64,000 bases of DNA from an uncultured Eubacteriales bacterium (GTDB lineage: Bacteria > Bacillota > Clostridia > Oscillospirales > Acutalibacteraceae), in contig CAKTEE010000010.1 in NCBI GenBank assembly GCA_934546985.1, positions 1-64,000 on the forward strand, read 5' to 3'. The notes under the pieces are model-generated. The model searched no databases. It saw only the letters and a list, made by a program, of their open reading frames with translations, and was not told where the DNA came from. Shown one piece after another: positions 44,119-50,907 of this stretch. Each line of letters starts with the position of its first letter. Position 1 is the stretch's first letter. The translations under genes were made by a program, and so were the position numbers.

Positions 44119-44530
44119 TTTCCTGTGCCTCCTTTAACGCTCGTTCTGCTTCTTCGCGGGTAAGAAATATGGTTTTGCCGATTTCATTTGCATTAAATAC
44201 TTCACCGTATATAATGGTGCCTTTTATTAATTTCGTATTTAAAAGTACATTGTTATTCATAAGAATTTCCAAAGAATAAATTCCAAACTCTGAAACAGAA
44301 TTTCGGGTTGGCATATAGAGTATGTCTCCCGCTTTACACGGCAACCGCACCAACAATCCATCATCTTCAGCTTGTTCGTATTTTGCAAGTTTTCTTATAG
44401 CATTTCCTGTATGCATAATCTCATCTTCTACGTCACATGTTTTTACATCAGACTCTTTAACAAACAGTCCTCCGTCATGAATCTCAAATGTTAATCTACT
44501 CATGTTTACCTCAAAAAATCTTTCATTCAT
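44111..44530 (-). CDS. Early phage protein, unknown
   Basis: 139 residues. The ATG at 44530 has AAGGAGG at good spacing, preferred over an internal ATG at 44503. AIRKLAKYEQAEDDGLLVRLPCKAGDILYMP is split by the usual motif found in many Clostridia phage proteins. It ends with a charged helix. Overlaps both neighbours, so it is co-translated. No function known. Confidence 0.65.
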   Translation of the reverse strand: MNERFFEVNMSRLTFEIHDGGLFVKESDVKTCDVEDEIMHTGNAIRKLAKYEQAEDDGLLVRLPCKAGDILYMPTRNSVSEFGIYSLEILMNNNVLLNTKLIKGTIIYGEVFNANEIGKTIFLTREEAERALKEAQENA

Positions 44531-44807
44531 TTTTTATACCTCCTTCGAGTCTATAGCGATAAATCTTCGGTGGTGAATCTTCTGACAGTAAATCCCAAAT
44601 TATAGTGCTATTATCAGTTAGTTCTATCACGATGGAATATTCATCATAATCTGTTGCGCAATCAATCACATACCACCCATGCAAAGACTCGTTGCTAAAT
44701 TTATCATGCGCTTCTTCCACCCATACAGGTTCACTTGCCATTTTCTTTAATTCTTCCGCTGTCAATGGTTGCGGATTATATCTTCCTAATTCTGCTTGTC
44801 TATTCAT
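44523..44807 (-). CDS. Early phage protein, unknown
   Basis: 94 residues from the ATG at 44807 (GGAGGTAG upstream). Contains YNPQPLTAEELKKM and GWYVIDCATDYDEYSIVIEL, a frequent pattern in small Clostridia phage proteins. Overlaps both neighbours. No function known. Confidence 0.65.
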   Translation of the reverse strand: MNRQAELGRYNPQPLTAEELKKMASEPVWVEEAHDKFSNESLHGWYVIDCATDYDEYSIVIELTDNSTIIWDLLSEDSPPKIYRYRLEGGIKNE

Positions 44808-45195
44808 TTTCACTACCTCCAATCAGTTCCTGCAATTCTGCCTTGTAAATCCATTCCCATCTATCCGGCTTATTTAGATTTAGGCATCCACCAGCGTTAC
44901 AACGCATTTTTATATCATCTATCCGTACCCAATGAACACATGTGCTACATTGATGTGATATATACTCTTTCATCAGTTGTAAAAGAGTAATCGCCTTATT
45001 AAGCTTTGATTCTAAAACTGCATATTCATGTTTAAGTTTTTCAATTTCATCCGGTTTCAATCCTGTTTTCTCGTACTCTGCAAGAGCAACATAGATTTTT
45101 TCTTTTTGATTCACAATATCTGCCCATGATGGAGTTCCTTCGAGATGCATTTTTAATATCGAATAAGTTTCATTATTCGTCAGTCTATCCATCAT
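44800..45195 (-). CDS. Early phage protein with Cys motif, unknown
   Basis: 131 residues: an N-terminal part (NNETYSILKMHLEGTPSWADI), a coiled coil around IEKLKHEYAVLESKLNKAI, and a C-terminal Cys cluster (QCSTCVHWVRIDDIKMRC). GGGAGG precedes twin ATGs. Function unknown. Confidence 0.65.
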   Translation of the reverse strand: MMDRLTNNETYSILKMHLEGTPSWADIVNQKEKIYVALAEYEKTGLKPDEIEKLKHEYAVLESKLNKAITLLQLMKEYISHQCSTCVHWVRIDDIKMRCNAGGCLNLNKPDRWEWIYKAELQELIGGSENE

Positions 45196-45286
45196 TCAGC
45201 CTCCCTATAATTACACACATACCCCATACCCTTAAACTCACAGTATTTGCATTTTTTTACAGCAGTGCAGGCAGAAGAGTTACGCT

Positions 45287-45679
45287 TTAAAATTTTTGCT
45301 TTACGGTTCTTATACGCTCAACTTCTACTTTTCCGCTTGCGGTTACAGCGATTTTTACTTTGCCGTAATCTCCAATATTTATTGTTGCTGACAGCAACCT
45401 TTCATTTGCCGCCATTTCGATTGTTTTATGCAGGTAATCAAGCAAATGCGCCTCTTGATATGCTGGCAATCCGTATTTCGGAGCTTCATCTCCAAATAAT
45501 TTATTTAGCATACATTCGGCATTTAAAATGTTCCGCTTAATCTTTTTTTGTTTTTTCGCTCCTGAACATTCGCATACTTCGATTGCCGCAAGGCGTATTT
45601 CCTCATCCGTAGCATCGTCCGGCACGCTGACTGTGTTGTATTGCCCGCAATACTCGCAGGCCGCAAATTCTGTTTTCAT
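45287..45679 (-). CDS. Early phage protein with N-terminal Cys knuckle, unknown
   Basis: 130 residues. ACEYCGQYNTVSV and VCECSGAKKQKK suggest zinc binding; the C-terminal half is alpha/beta (SATINIGDYGKVKIAVTAS). It overlaps the next upstream gene stop by one base. Function unknown. Confidence 0.65.
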   Translation of the reverse strand: MKTEFAACEYCGQYNTVSVPDDATDEEIRLAAIEVCECSGAKKQKKIKRNILNAECMLNKLFGDEAPKYGLPAYQEAHLLDYLHKTIEMAANERLLSATINIGDYGKVKIAVTASGKVEVERIRTVKQKF

Positions 45680-45939
45680 TACAAATTTTCATCCTTTCTG
45701 AGTTTGCCCTTTCTAAGCAATCCAAAAATATATGCCTCAAATTCAAATCGCTGTGCATCCGATAAAGGACACCACTGCGGTATACCTTTCCATTTCAGAT
45801 ACCTGCGGTACAGACCGTTTATTTTGGGGTGATTTATGTTAATCTGATAACCGTATTTATTAGAAGGATAAATATATATTGATGTATTTTCGGCTCTGCT
45901 CCCACGGTTTTCATATGTATTCCATGGCTTACTTTTCAT
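45679..45939 (-). CDS. Early phage protein, unknown
   Basis: 86 residues, aromatic-rich (SIYIYPSNKYGYQININHP, YRRYLKWKGIPQWCPLSDAQ). The segment GIPQWCPLSDAQRFEFE recurs in small Clostridia phage proteins. Overlaps the next gene by 11 bases. Function unknown. Confidence 0.65.
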   Translation of the reverse strand: MKSKPWNTYENRGSRAENTSIYIYPSNKYGYQININHPKINGLYRRYLKWKGIPQWCPLSDAQRFEFEAYIFGLLRKGKLRKDENL

Positions 45940-46162
45940 TTTTCGGTTCTCCCGTGTAACGGCTGTAACCCTGGCTCTCCAGCATGTCCCCTATTCTGCG
46001 TCTAACGCGGCTGTCTATAATATCGACAAACCGCGTCCATGCCTCTAAAGGATTATTAAATTCCTGCGATAATTCCGGCTCCCCTTCAACCTCTACTGTG
46101 TAGGATTCACCGTTATAAAATAACGATACTTCCCTTAGCTGGTATAATGTTTTTTTCATCAT
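45929..46162 (-). CDS. Early phage protein, unknown
   Basis: 77 residues with a beta-rich start (LREVSLFYNGESYTVEVEG) and helical end (VRRRIGDMLESQG). It overlaps genes on both sides by 4-11 bases. Function unknown. Confidence 0.6.
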   Translation of the reverse strand: MMKKTLYQLREVSLFYNGESYTVEVEGEPELSQEFNNPLEAWTRFVDIIDSRVRRRIGDMLESQGYSRYTGEPKNEK

Positions 46163-46446
46163 CCACCTCTACGGGTCCGTAAATCCATGTATTTTCCATA
46201 ACTTATGTAAGTTCCGCTTCTTTTTTCATAATCTGATTTTTCATTTAAAAACTTGTTTATATTATTCATTTTCAGGCTGTCGAACTGAGACTGCCACTTT
46301 TTATCTGCATACGCTATTCTGGCAGCTTCGCGGTCTTTTTCTTTGCCGCATTCCGTGCAGTATTTTGCATTTGGACTTGCCGTAAGAAATGATTTTCCGC
46401 ACATCCGGCATTTTGCCGCGTGCTTCTGCTTTTTCATTTTTTTCAC
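46159..46446 (-). CDS. Early zinc-finger protein
   Basis: 95 residues with CRMCGKSFLTASPNAKYC followed by TECG, a clear zinc knuckle of the type in small phage DNA- or RNA-binding proteins, then a charged helix. Starts with GTG at 46446 or ATG at 46437. Role unknown. Confidence 0.7.
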   Translation of the reverse strand: MKKMKKQKHAAKCRMCGKSFLTASPNAKYCTECGKEKDREAARIAYADKKWQSQFDSLKMNNINKFLNEKSDYEKRSGTYISYGKYMDLRTRRGG

Positions 46447-46478
46447 GCCCTATGCATTGATTTATTTACAACTTTAGG

Positions 46479-46670
46479 CTATACTAATGTTATATTTTTG
46501 TTCTTGCGCTCAACTGAGGTCGCCTCCTCGTTGGGCGTTTTTTTATTGCCGTGAATCCATATGTATTCGAGATAATCAACACGGCGCCATAAATCCCTGA
46601 TAGTCATGGCGGCGATAATCAGCCCCACTGCCACTGCCGCCAGCACTACTGCCGATACGGTATCATACAT
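46479..46670 (-). CDS. Small single-pass membrane protein
   Basis: 63 residues from the ATG at 46670. VSAVVLAAVAVGLIIAAMTI is one membrane segment, followed by a basic cytoplasmic tail. The start overlaps the stop of the 39-residue membrane protein gene (TGATG). The two may work together as a pair. Confidence 0.65.
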   Translation of the reverse strand: MYDTVSAVVLAAVAVGLIIAAMTIRDLWRRVDYLEYIWIHGNKKTPNEEATSVERKNKNITLV

Positions 46671-46789
46671 CACTTTTCCTTCCTTCTTATTTTTCTGATG
46701 ATTTTATCTTCCCAGCGGATAAGCTTGTCCTCGTACAATAGACCGACAAAGATTATTGCAATTACAAGCAATTCTGCGCATGTTCTCAT
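46670..46789 (-). CDS. Tiny membrane protein (39 residues)
   Basis: A 39-codon gene with GGGGAG 6 bases before the ATG. Residues 6-18 (ELLVIAIIFVGLLY) form a membrane segment, and the tail is strongly basic (IIRKIRRKEK). It overlaps genes on both sides by 3-4 bases, which supports that it is real. Confidence 0.6.
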   Translation of the reverse strand: MRTCAELLVIAIIFVGLLYEDKLIRWEDKIIRKIRRKEK

Positions 46790-46992
46790 AATGTACTCCC
46801 CACTTGGTCAGACTCAAGATAGTCCGTTAATGCTAAAATTTCTGCGATTTGAGTTACTTTTTCATCTTGCGCTAATGGGCTTTTTAACGTGCCTGAAATT
46901 GCACCTACTGCACATGCATACAAGCGTTCAAGGCTGGTCGATTTTTCAACTAACCACGGATATTCTTGAGACAATTCTTCAATCATTTTCAT
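46786..46992 (-). CDS. Early phage protein, unknown
   Basis: 68 residues, helical and acidic (IEELSQEYPWLVEKSTSLERL, KVTQIAEILALTDYLESD). CAGGAGG precedes the ATG. Stop overlaps the next gene start (ATGA). Function unknown. Confidence 0.6.
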   Translation of the reverse strand: MKMIEELSQEYPWLVEKSTSLERLYACAVGAISGTLKSPLAQDEKVTQIAEILALTDYLESDQVGSTL

Positions 46993-47342
46993 TTTGCGCC
47001 TCCTGAAAATGTTCTGTCATCCATTACTGCGTCTATTAACAATTGAGGTTTCGGGCAGCGGTTGCGCTTTTGGCTATGTATAATATCAGGGAAATCAAGG
47101 TAAACTAGTCCGATATAGTCGCTATCCCAACTTCTGAGGGCATCAGGGCTGCAAAATACTACCCTGTGCTCTCCGAAGATAAAAATAGAATTCTTGATTT
47201 CCCTGCAAGGCAACGCTAACGCTCCCAAAACAAATTCTTTAAATTCCTCTTTTCTTCTGGCCGCTCGGTTTGAGTTGGTAACGATAAGCACGTCATTGTC
47301 TTTTGATTTTTTTGCAATAAACAACATCATTTCTCTTGTCAT
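46989..47342 (-). CDS. Early phage protein, unknown
   Basis: 117 residues. DNDVLIVTNSNRAARRKEEF and SDYIGLVYLDFPDII resemble strand-loop segments of an ATPase-like fold, and DFPDI is like a weak Walker B, but no P-loop is present. It may be a fragmentary relative of a phage ATPase. Function unknown. Confidence 0.6.
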   Translation of the reverse strand: MTREMMLFIAKKSKDNDVLIVTNSNRAARRKEEFKEFVLGALALPCREIKNSIFIFGEHRVVFCSPDALRSWDSDYIGLVYLDFPDIIHSQKRNRCPKPQLLIDAVMDDRTFSGGAK

Positions 47343-47536
47343 TATTCTTTTTTCCTTTCTAAGCTAAGGTTAAAATGCCATATTTTTTCACCGTTAACGG
47401 TTTCAGGGCTTGTCTCTTTGTCCGGCGTTATTCTTAAGATTTTCTCCATGCAGTCATCTTTACTGCCCTCGAAAAACACAAACCTTTCTTTTGTAACCTT
47501 GTGCGTGGCTATAACCTGATATTTATTGTTTAACAT
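47342..47536 (-). CDS. Early phage protein, unknown
   Basis: 64 residues (ATG at 47536). KYQVIATHKVTKERFVFFEGSK is a beta-rich stretch with a charged end. The stop overlaps the next gene start by one base. Function unknown. Confidence 0.55.
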   Translation of the reverse strand: MLNNKYQVIATHKVTKERFVFFEGSKDDCMEKILRITPDKETSPETVNGEKIWHFNLSLERKKE

Positions 47537-47583
47537 AAAATCACTCCTGTTGTTTTTTCTTAGTGTCTGCATTAGGCAGGATT

Positions 47584-47781
47584 CTATGTATTCAAAGGTT
47601 GACGCTCTTTTGCTTTGAGCATTTCAGCTTCCACAAGAGGTTGATAGGCCATTTCAGCAATTCGGGCTAAAATTTTATCTATCTGCTCTTTTGTTTTATC
47701 TCTGCAATAATCATCACAAATAATTGCATGGGTATCACCGATATAAAAATCACAAACAACATTTCCCAATTCTACAGCCAT
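47584..47781 (-). CDS. Early phage protein downstream of a repeated regulatory segment
   Basis: 65 residues from the ATG at 47781 (GCAGGAGG upstream). ELGNVVCDFYIGDTHAIICDDYC is Cys/Asp-rich, possibly metal binding; the rest is helical. Its 5' leader (47788-47878) is a copy of the leader of the XRE gene at 48404. Function unknown. Confidence 0.6.
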   Translation of the reverse strand: MAVELGNVVCDFYIGDTHAIICDDYCRDKTKEQIDKILARIAEMAYQPLVEAEMLKAKERQPLNT

Positions 47782-47787
47782 ATTGCA

Positions 47788-47878
47788 CCTCCTGCTATAA
47801 ACTATTCCGTTAGACATTTGTCCTATTACTTCAAATAAAGTATTTTATTGACCTTTGCGGCGTTATCGTGGTATATTA
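47788..47878. repeat. Repeated regulatory segment, copy 1
   Basis: About 91 bases closely matching 48410-48501. It includes the ribosome binding site of the 47781 gene, a near-palindrome CAAATAAAGTATTTTATTG, and on the plus strand TTGACC (47848-47853), an 18-base spacer and TATATT (47872-47877). Confidence 0.85.
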
Positions 47879-47887
47879 GGGTTGTAC

Positions 47888-48130
47888 TTATTTTTCAGTC
47901 TGATTGCCGTCACTTTTTGTGTTATCCTGCAATTTCCGTTGTGGGGCATTAAACAACTCACGATAGTCCATACCAAACAAGTCTTCTAATTTGACAAGAA
48001 CATCGAATGAGGGTTTGCGCTTTCCAGTCTCGATTTTTAATAACATAGATTGCGACAGTCCTACCTGTTTGGCAACCTTTGATTGTGACCAACCTCTTTT
48101 TATCCGTTCTTGTCGAATTGCCAATTCCAT
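47888..48130 (-). CDS. XRE-family regulator, duplicate 1
   Basis: An 80-residue single HTH protein (IRQERIKRGWSQSKVAKQVG, MLLKIETGKRKPSFDVLVKL) closely related to the next upstream XRE protein (48180-48404), with nearly the same leader. The two arose by duplication. It probably binds similar operators; roles are unknown. Confidence 0.82.
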   Translation of the reverse strand: MELAIRQERIKRGWSQSKVAKQVGLSQSMLLKIETGKRKPSFDVLVKLEDLFGMDYRELFNAPQRKLQDNTKSDGNQTEK

Positions 48131-48159
48131 TTTTTCCTCCTACTGTTAACTGTTCCATT

Positions 48160-48191
48160 CTTTTCGTGCTCTTTTTAAATTAGAGTTCAAT
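48160..48191. repeat. 32-bp perfect direct repeat, copy A
   Basis: Identical to 48706-48737. In copy A it covers the last codons and stop of the XRE gene at 48180 and the spacer after it; in copy B it encodes the N-terminus of another XRE gene. It looks like the scar of a recombination event. Confidence 0.9.
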
Positions 48192-48404
48192 GCCGCCTGT
48201 TCCTTTTGTTTTTATTTCTCTAAACAATTCTCGAGGATCGTCATAATTGAATAAATCGAGAAGTTTTACAAGAACATCATATGAAGGTTTACGTTGCCCA
48301 GTTTCAATCATTTGAACGGTTGATTTTGAAACGCCTATTTGATCTGCAACATATTGTTGTTTCCAACCTTTATTTATGCGTTCTTGTTGAATTGCCAATT
48401 TCAT
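48180..48404 (-). CDS. XRE-family regulator, duplicate 2
   Basis: A 74-residue single HTH protein (IQQERINKGWKQQYVADQIG, VQMIETGQRKPSYDVLVKLL) related to its neighbour at 47888. The C-terminal codons (GGIEL) come from the 32-bp repeat shared with the 48500 gene, so its end was created by recombination. AGGAGGG precedes the ATG. Confidence 0.82.
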   Translation of the reverse strand: MKLAIQQERINKGWKQQYVADQIGVSKSTVQMIETGQRKPSYDVLVKLLDLFNYDDPRELFREIKTKGTGGIEL

Positions 48405-48409
48405 TTTTC

Positions 48410-48501
48410 CCTCCTGTTGTTAACTATTCCATTTGGATATTTGTCCTATTGCTTCAAATAAAGTATTTTATTGACCCTCACGGTGTTATCGTGGTATATT
48501 T
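48410..48501. repeat. Repeated regulatory segment, copy 2
   Basis: Copy of 47788-47878. Contains the leader of the XRE gene at 48404, the same near-palindrome, and plus-strand TTGACC (48471-48476), 18-base spacer, TATATT (48495-48500). A promoter there would run opposite to the lytic operon. Confidence 0.85.
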
Positions 48502-48736
48502 ATGGATGTATGTTCTTTTTAGTATTATTCAAAGCAATTGCTCCAAATATTGTTTTGAATAATTTGTAAGATTTAACGCCTATTGCATCCGATATTGCTA
48601 TTGCAATATCGGCTCTTGGAATTCTACCTGCATACTCATACCGTTGATATGTCTCAACTGTAATTCCTATTATCTCTGCAACCTGTTTTTGGGTTAGCCC
48701 TGCATCTTTTCGTGCTCTTTTTAAATTAGAGTTCAA
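48500..48736 (-). CDS. Cro-like XRE regulator at the main switch
   Basis: A small single HTH protein (LKRARKDAGLTQKQVAEIIG, TYQRYEYAGRIPRADIAIAI) of 78 residues from a TTG start 9 bases after AAAGGGG; GTG two codons earlier is also possible. It is the first gene of the leftward lytic operon and is divergent from the CI-like repressor, the position of Cro. Confidence 0.8.
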   Translation of the reverse strand: MNSNLKRARKDAGLTQKQVAEIIGITVETYQRYEYAGRIPRADIAIAISDAIGVKSYKLFKTIFGAIALNNTKKNIHP

Positions 48737-48737
48737 T
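48706..48737. repeat. 32-bp perfect direct repeat, copy B
   Basis: Identical to 48160-48191, 546 bases away. Here it encodes the first residues of the Cro-like protein. Confidence 0.9.
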
Positions 48738-48757
48738 ATCACCTACCCCTTTCAAAT

Positions 48758-48818
48758 TTAACACGCGCGTTTGCTCGTGTTATAATCTTATATTAGCACG
48801 CGCATTTGAGCGTGTCAA
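48758..48818. promoter_or_regulatory. Main lysis-lysogeny switch: divergent promoters with two 20-bp operators
   Basis: Rightward promoter TTAACA (48758-48763), 17-base spacer, TATAAT (48781-48786) drives the CI-like gene. Leftward promoter TTGACA (48818-48813), 17-base spacer, TAATAT (48795-48790) drives the Cro-like gene. Each spacer is filled by one copy of a 20-base operator, [AG]CACGCGC[AG]TTTGNNCGTGT, at 48761-48780 and 48796-48815. Both are palindromic at their ends (CACG/CGTG), so one repressor dimer per site can block each promoter. Confidence 0.88.
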
Positions 48819-48837
48819 TACTTTATTGGAGGATTGC

Positions 48838-49260
48838 ATGTTTAACTTTGGAGAACATTTAAAAAAACTTAGAAAGAATAATGGAATTACTCAAAAACAA
48901 CTTGCCGCTGGAATTGGCGCCAGTGAACGCGGCATACAGCAATATGAACTTGGAGAAAGAAAACCTACATATGATATGCTGTTTTCCCTCGCCAACTATT
49001 TTAAAGTTCCGGTGGATTATCTCATTGGACATGGATTATATGGTAAGGAAGATATTATTGAACAGCATTTTTCAGAGATAATTAAAATCTCAAAAGATTG
49101 GTTTGCCGATTATTTTAATGATTCGTTTTGGGACATGCTGTCTGCTGCTGATATAATTACTAAAATCCAGATTTTATCTGATTTGTATAAAGATATTTCT
49201 ATTGATACAGACGGTACTCTTGTTTTGTACCCTAACATCCCTAAAAAAGAAGAAAGTTAA
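48838..49260 (+). CDS. CI-like repressor (XRE family)
   Basis: A 140-residue protein with an N-terminal HTH (LKKLRKNNGITQKQLAAGIG, GIQQYELGERKPTYDMLFSL) and a C-terminal helical part without a LexA-like peptidase domain. GGAGG precedes the ATG at 48838. It is divergent from the Cro-like gene and probably binds the two operators between them. Lacking self-cleavage, it would need the ImmA-type protease or an antirepressor for induction. Confidence 0.85.
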   Translation: MFNFGEHLKKLRKNNGITQKQLAAGIGASERGIQQYELGERKPTYDMLFSLANYFKVPVDYLIGHGLYGKEDIIEQHFSEIIKISKDWFADYFNDSFWDMLSAADIITKIQILSDLYKDISIDTDGTLVLYPNIPKKEES

Positions 49261-49345
49261 AACTCTGCCCTTCCTCATCCGCTTTTCGCTGAATCTGTTC
49301 TTTCAGGCCAGCCGGAAGGCGGATTGTTGTTTGTTCCCGTTCCAT
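49241..49345 (-). CDS. Truncated Arc-like ribbon-helix-helix protein (34 residues)
   Basis: AAGGAGG lies 5 bases before an ATG that reads EREQTTIRLPAGLKEQIQRK followed by ADEEGQSFNFLLF. The beta strand and first helix of the Arc fold are intact, but the second helix (SFNxxxxxLI in relatives) is replaced by a few residues read from the end of the convergent CI-like gene, overlapping it by 20 bases. It is probably a deletion remnant, though a short dimer could still bind DNA. Confidence 0.65.
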   Translation of the reverse strand: MEREQTTIRLPAGLKEQIQRKADEEGQSFNFLLF

Positions 49346-49411
49346 AAATACCTCCTTTCCCCCTTTTGAGGATAGAAAACATAAAATTTTATACAATTTC
49401 GTCGGTTGGTA

Positions 49412-49441
49412 TTGTATGTGCTCACATTATTGTGATATAAT
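49412..49441 (+). promoter_or_regulatory. Promoter of the zinc-ribbon lysogeny gene
   Basis: TTGTAT, 18-base spacer, TATAAT, ending 30 bases before the start at 49472. No operator like those of the two switch regions overlaps it, so expression in the lysogen is likely. Confidence 0.7.
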
Positions 49442-49471
49442 TTTTCCGTAATAGTAGTGTGAGGTGATTCT

Positions 49472-50476
49472 ATGGCTAAATGTATAAGATGTGGAAAATC
49501 TGGCATTTTTTTGAAAGTTAATGCTATTGGTATTTGCAAAAACTGTGAAATTCTATATGGACAAGAATGCTTTAGGCAAGCGTATCAAAAACAATCGATT
49601 CAGCAGCCTACTCCTCCAACACCCTCAAAGCCTAATAAGGTAATCACAAAGCATTTTGATTTAAATATTCTTGAGGAAATTAATGCCATACCTGTTCCGC
49701 CATGCCCGTCTATTCAAAACATTGAGGAATATCGCAATGAAAAATACGATTCTGTAATATCCAAGCTTCAAAAAACGGCAACTACTCATAAAAGGAACGG
49801 TAATTTGGATTTAGCAATTGCCTGCCTCAGAAAAAGTAATGAGCTAATACCTTATTCGATTTGCGGAGGAAACTATCACAGATTAGTTGAATACCTAAAA
49901 CTCGCAGGAAAATTTGACGAAGCACGATTTGAAGAAGCTAAAATAGAATCTCTCTTACAACAGTTAGACAAAATACGCTCAACACCTAATAGTTTATACT
50001 TAAACAACCGTTCCGAAGATTTGATTCAATTTAGTGGTAGCAGAATTTGTCCCTACTGCTCTATCTATCACCTTAGAATATTTTCTAAGTCTGGAACTGA
50101 TAGAAATTTCCCGCCTTTAAATAAATTACCTTTTGATTTGCAAGGGAGCAAATGTCCCGTATGCCATTGCTGTATTAGTCTTTATTCTTATTTTGAATAT
50201 ATAAAAGATAAAACAACATTAAAAAGCGATATAAAATTTAGCAATCGTCCATTTGTGGATGACAGAACCAATGAATTAAAACAATACTTTTTAGAAAAAC
50301 AAACTAAGGAAATTTCTTTTAAGCAAGATAAAAACGATTATGACTGGCTTAGAGAACATTTACCTGATATTGCACCAAAATCCTTTGGTGGCTACAGAAG
50401 AATGAAAAATTTAAAATCAGAGAACTATTTAAAGATTGTTAATTCAGCAAAAGAAAAAGGATACTTAATCAAATAA
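49472..50476 (+). CDS. Zinc-ribbon protein of unknown function in the lysogeny region
   Basis: A 334-residue protein with an N-terminal zinc ribbon (CIRCGKSGIFLKVNAIGICKNC split over two turns), a Pro/Thr linker (QQPTPPTPSKPNK), a helical TPR-like middle (NGNLDLAIACLRKSNELIPY, LAGKFDEARFEEAKIESL) and a second zinc site (RICPYCSIYHL, KCPVCHCCISL). It has its own promoter and terminator and faces away from the lytic operon, as lysogenic conversion genes do. GAGGTGA precedes the ATG. I know no function. Confidence 0.75.
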   Translation: MAKCIRCGKSGIFLKVNAIGICKNCEILYGQECFRQAYQKQSIQQPTPPTPSKPNKVITKHFDLNILEEINAIPVPPCPSIQNIEEYRNEKYDSVISKLQKTATTHKRNGNLDLAIACLRKSNELIPYSICGGNYHRLVEYLKLAGKFDEARFEEAKIESLLQQLDKIRSTPNSLYLNNRSEDLIQFSGSRICPYCSIYHLRIFSKSGTDRNFPPLNKLPFDLQGSKCPVCHCCISLYSYFEYIKDKTTLKSDIKFSNRPFVDDRTNELKQYFLEKQTKEISFKQDKNDYDWLREHLPDIAPKSFGGYRRMKNLKSENYLKIVNSAKEKGYLIK

Positions 50477-50486
50477 TTCCCTTCCC

Positions 50487-50513
50487 CCCCGCCCCGCTCA
50501 AGGGCGGGGTTTT
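50487..50513 (+). terminator. Terminator after the zinc-ribbon gene
   Basis: CCCCGCCC pairs with GGGCGGGG over a 7-base loop, followed by TTTTC. It lies between convergent genes. Confidence 0.88.
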
Positions 50514-50762
50514 CTATGCGGTTTTATTACGAATATCATCCCCATTTGTTGCATTAGAAGCAACACATGAAGCAAAAAAAATTTCTAACGGTTCCTTAAT
50601 ATCAAATATTTCAATTAACTTCTGAATTTCATTGTTGTTTAAAACACCTTTTTTTAGCTTTCTTGAAAAAGTTTCTGGAGATATGCCTAAAATTTTAGCA
50701 ACTTTGCTTTTGCTAACGTCATTTCTTGCAAAGATTGCTTTCAATTCATCTACTCGAATCAT
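50514..50762 (-). CDS. Small HTH regulator of the second switch
   Basis: An 82-residue protein with one HTH (LKAIFARNDVSKSKVAKILG, TFSRKLKKGVLNNNEI). It is divergent from the double-HTH gene over a region with four TTGTTGC-type half sites. Its promoter is strong (TTGACA-17-TATACT). It may act as Cro toward the double-HTH repressor. Confidence 0.8.
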   Translation of the reverse strand: MIRVDELKAIFARNDVSKSKVAKILGISPETFSRKLKKGVLNNNEIQKLIEIFDIKEPLEIFFASCVASNATNGDDIRNKTA

Positions 50763-50790
50763 GTCTTATCACCTCCTTGTTACTCTTTAT

Positions 50791-50884
50791 GCAACAAGTA
50801 TACAATGCTTTTTGTTGCGTGTCAAGCAATTTATTTGTATTTTTCTTAAATTTGTTGCTTTTAATGCAAAAACAATGCTATAAT
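50791..50884. promoter_or_regulatory. Second divergent switch region with TTGTTGC half sites
   Basis: Leftward promoter TTGACA (50825-50820), 17-base spacer, TATACT (50802-50797). Rightward promoter TTGCTT (50855-50860), 18-base spacer, TATAAT (50879-50884). GCAACAA at 50791-50797 and TTGTTGC at 50812-50818 form an inverted repeat over the leftward promoter; TTGTTGC at 50852-50858 with a degenerate partner lies over the rightward -35. The sites differ from those of the main switch. Confidence 0.78.
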
Positions 50885-50907
50885 GGCTGTATTAAGGTGG
50901 TGACAAT

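Noticed and set aside
45192..45281. Small Cys-rich frame (KKCKYCEFKGMGYVCNYREAE) between two early genes
   Set aside because: It is protein-like and its stop overlaps the next start, but no usable start codon or ribosome site is visible, so I do not list it as a gene.
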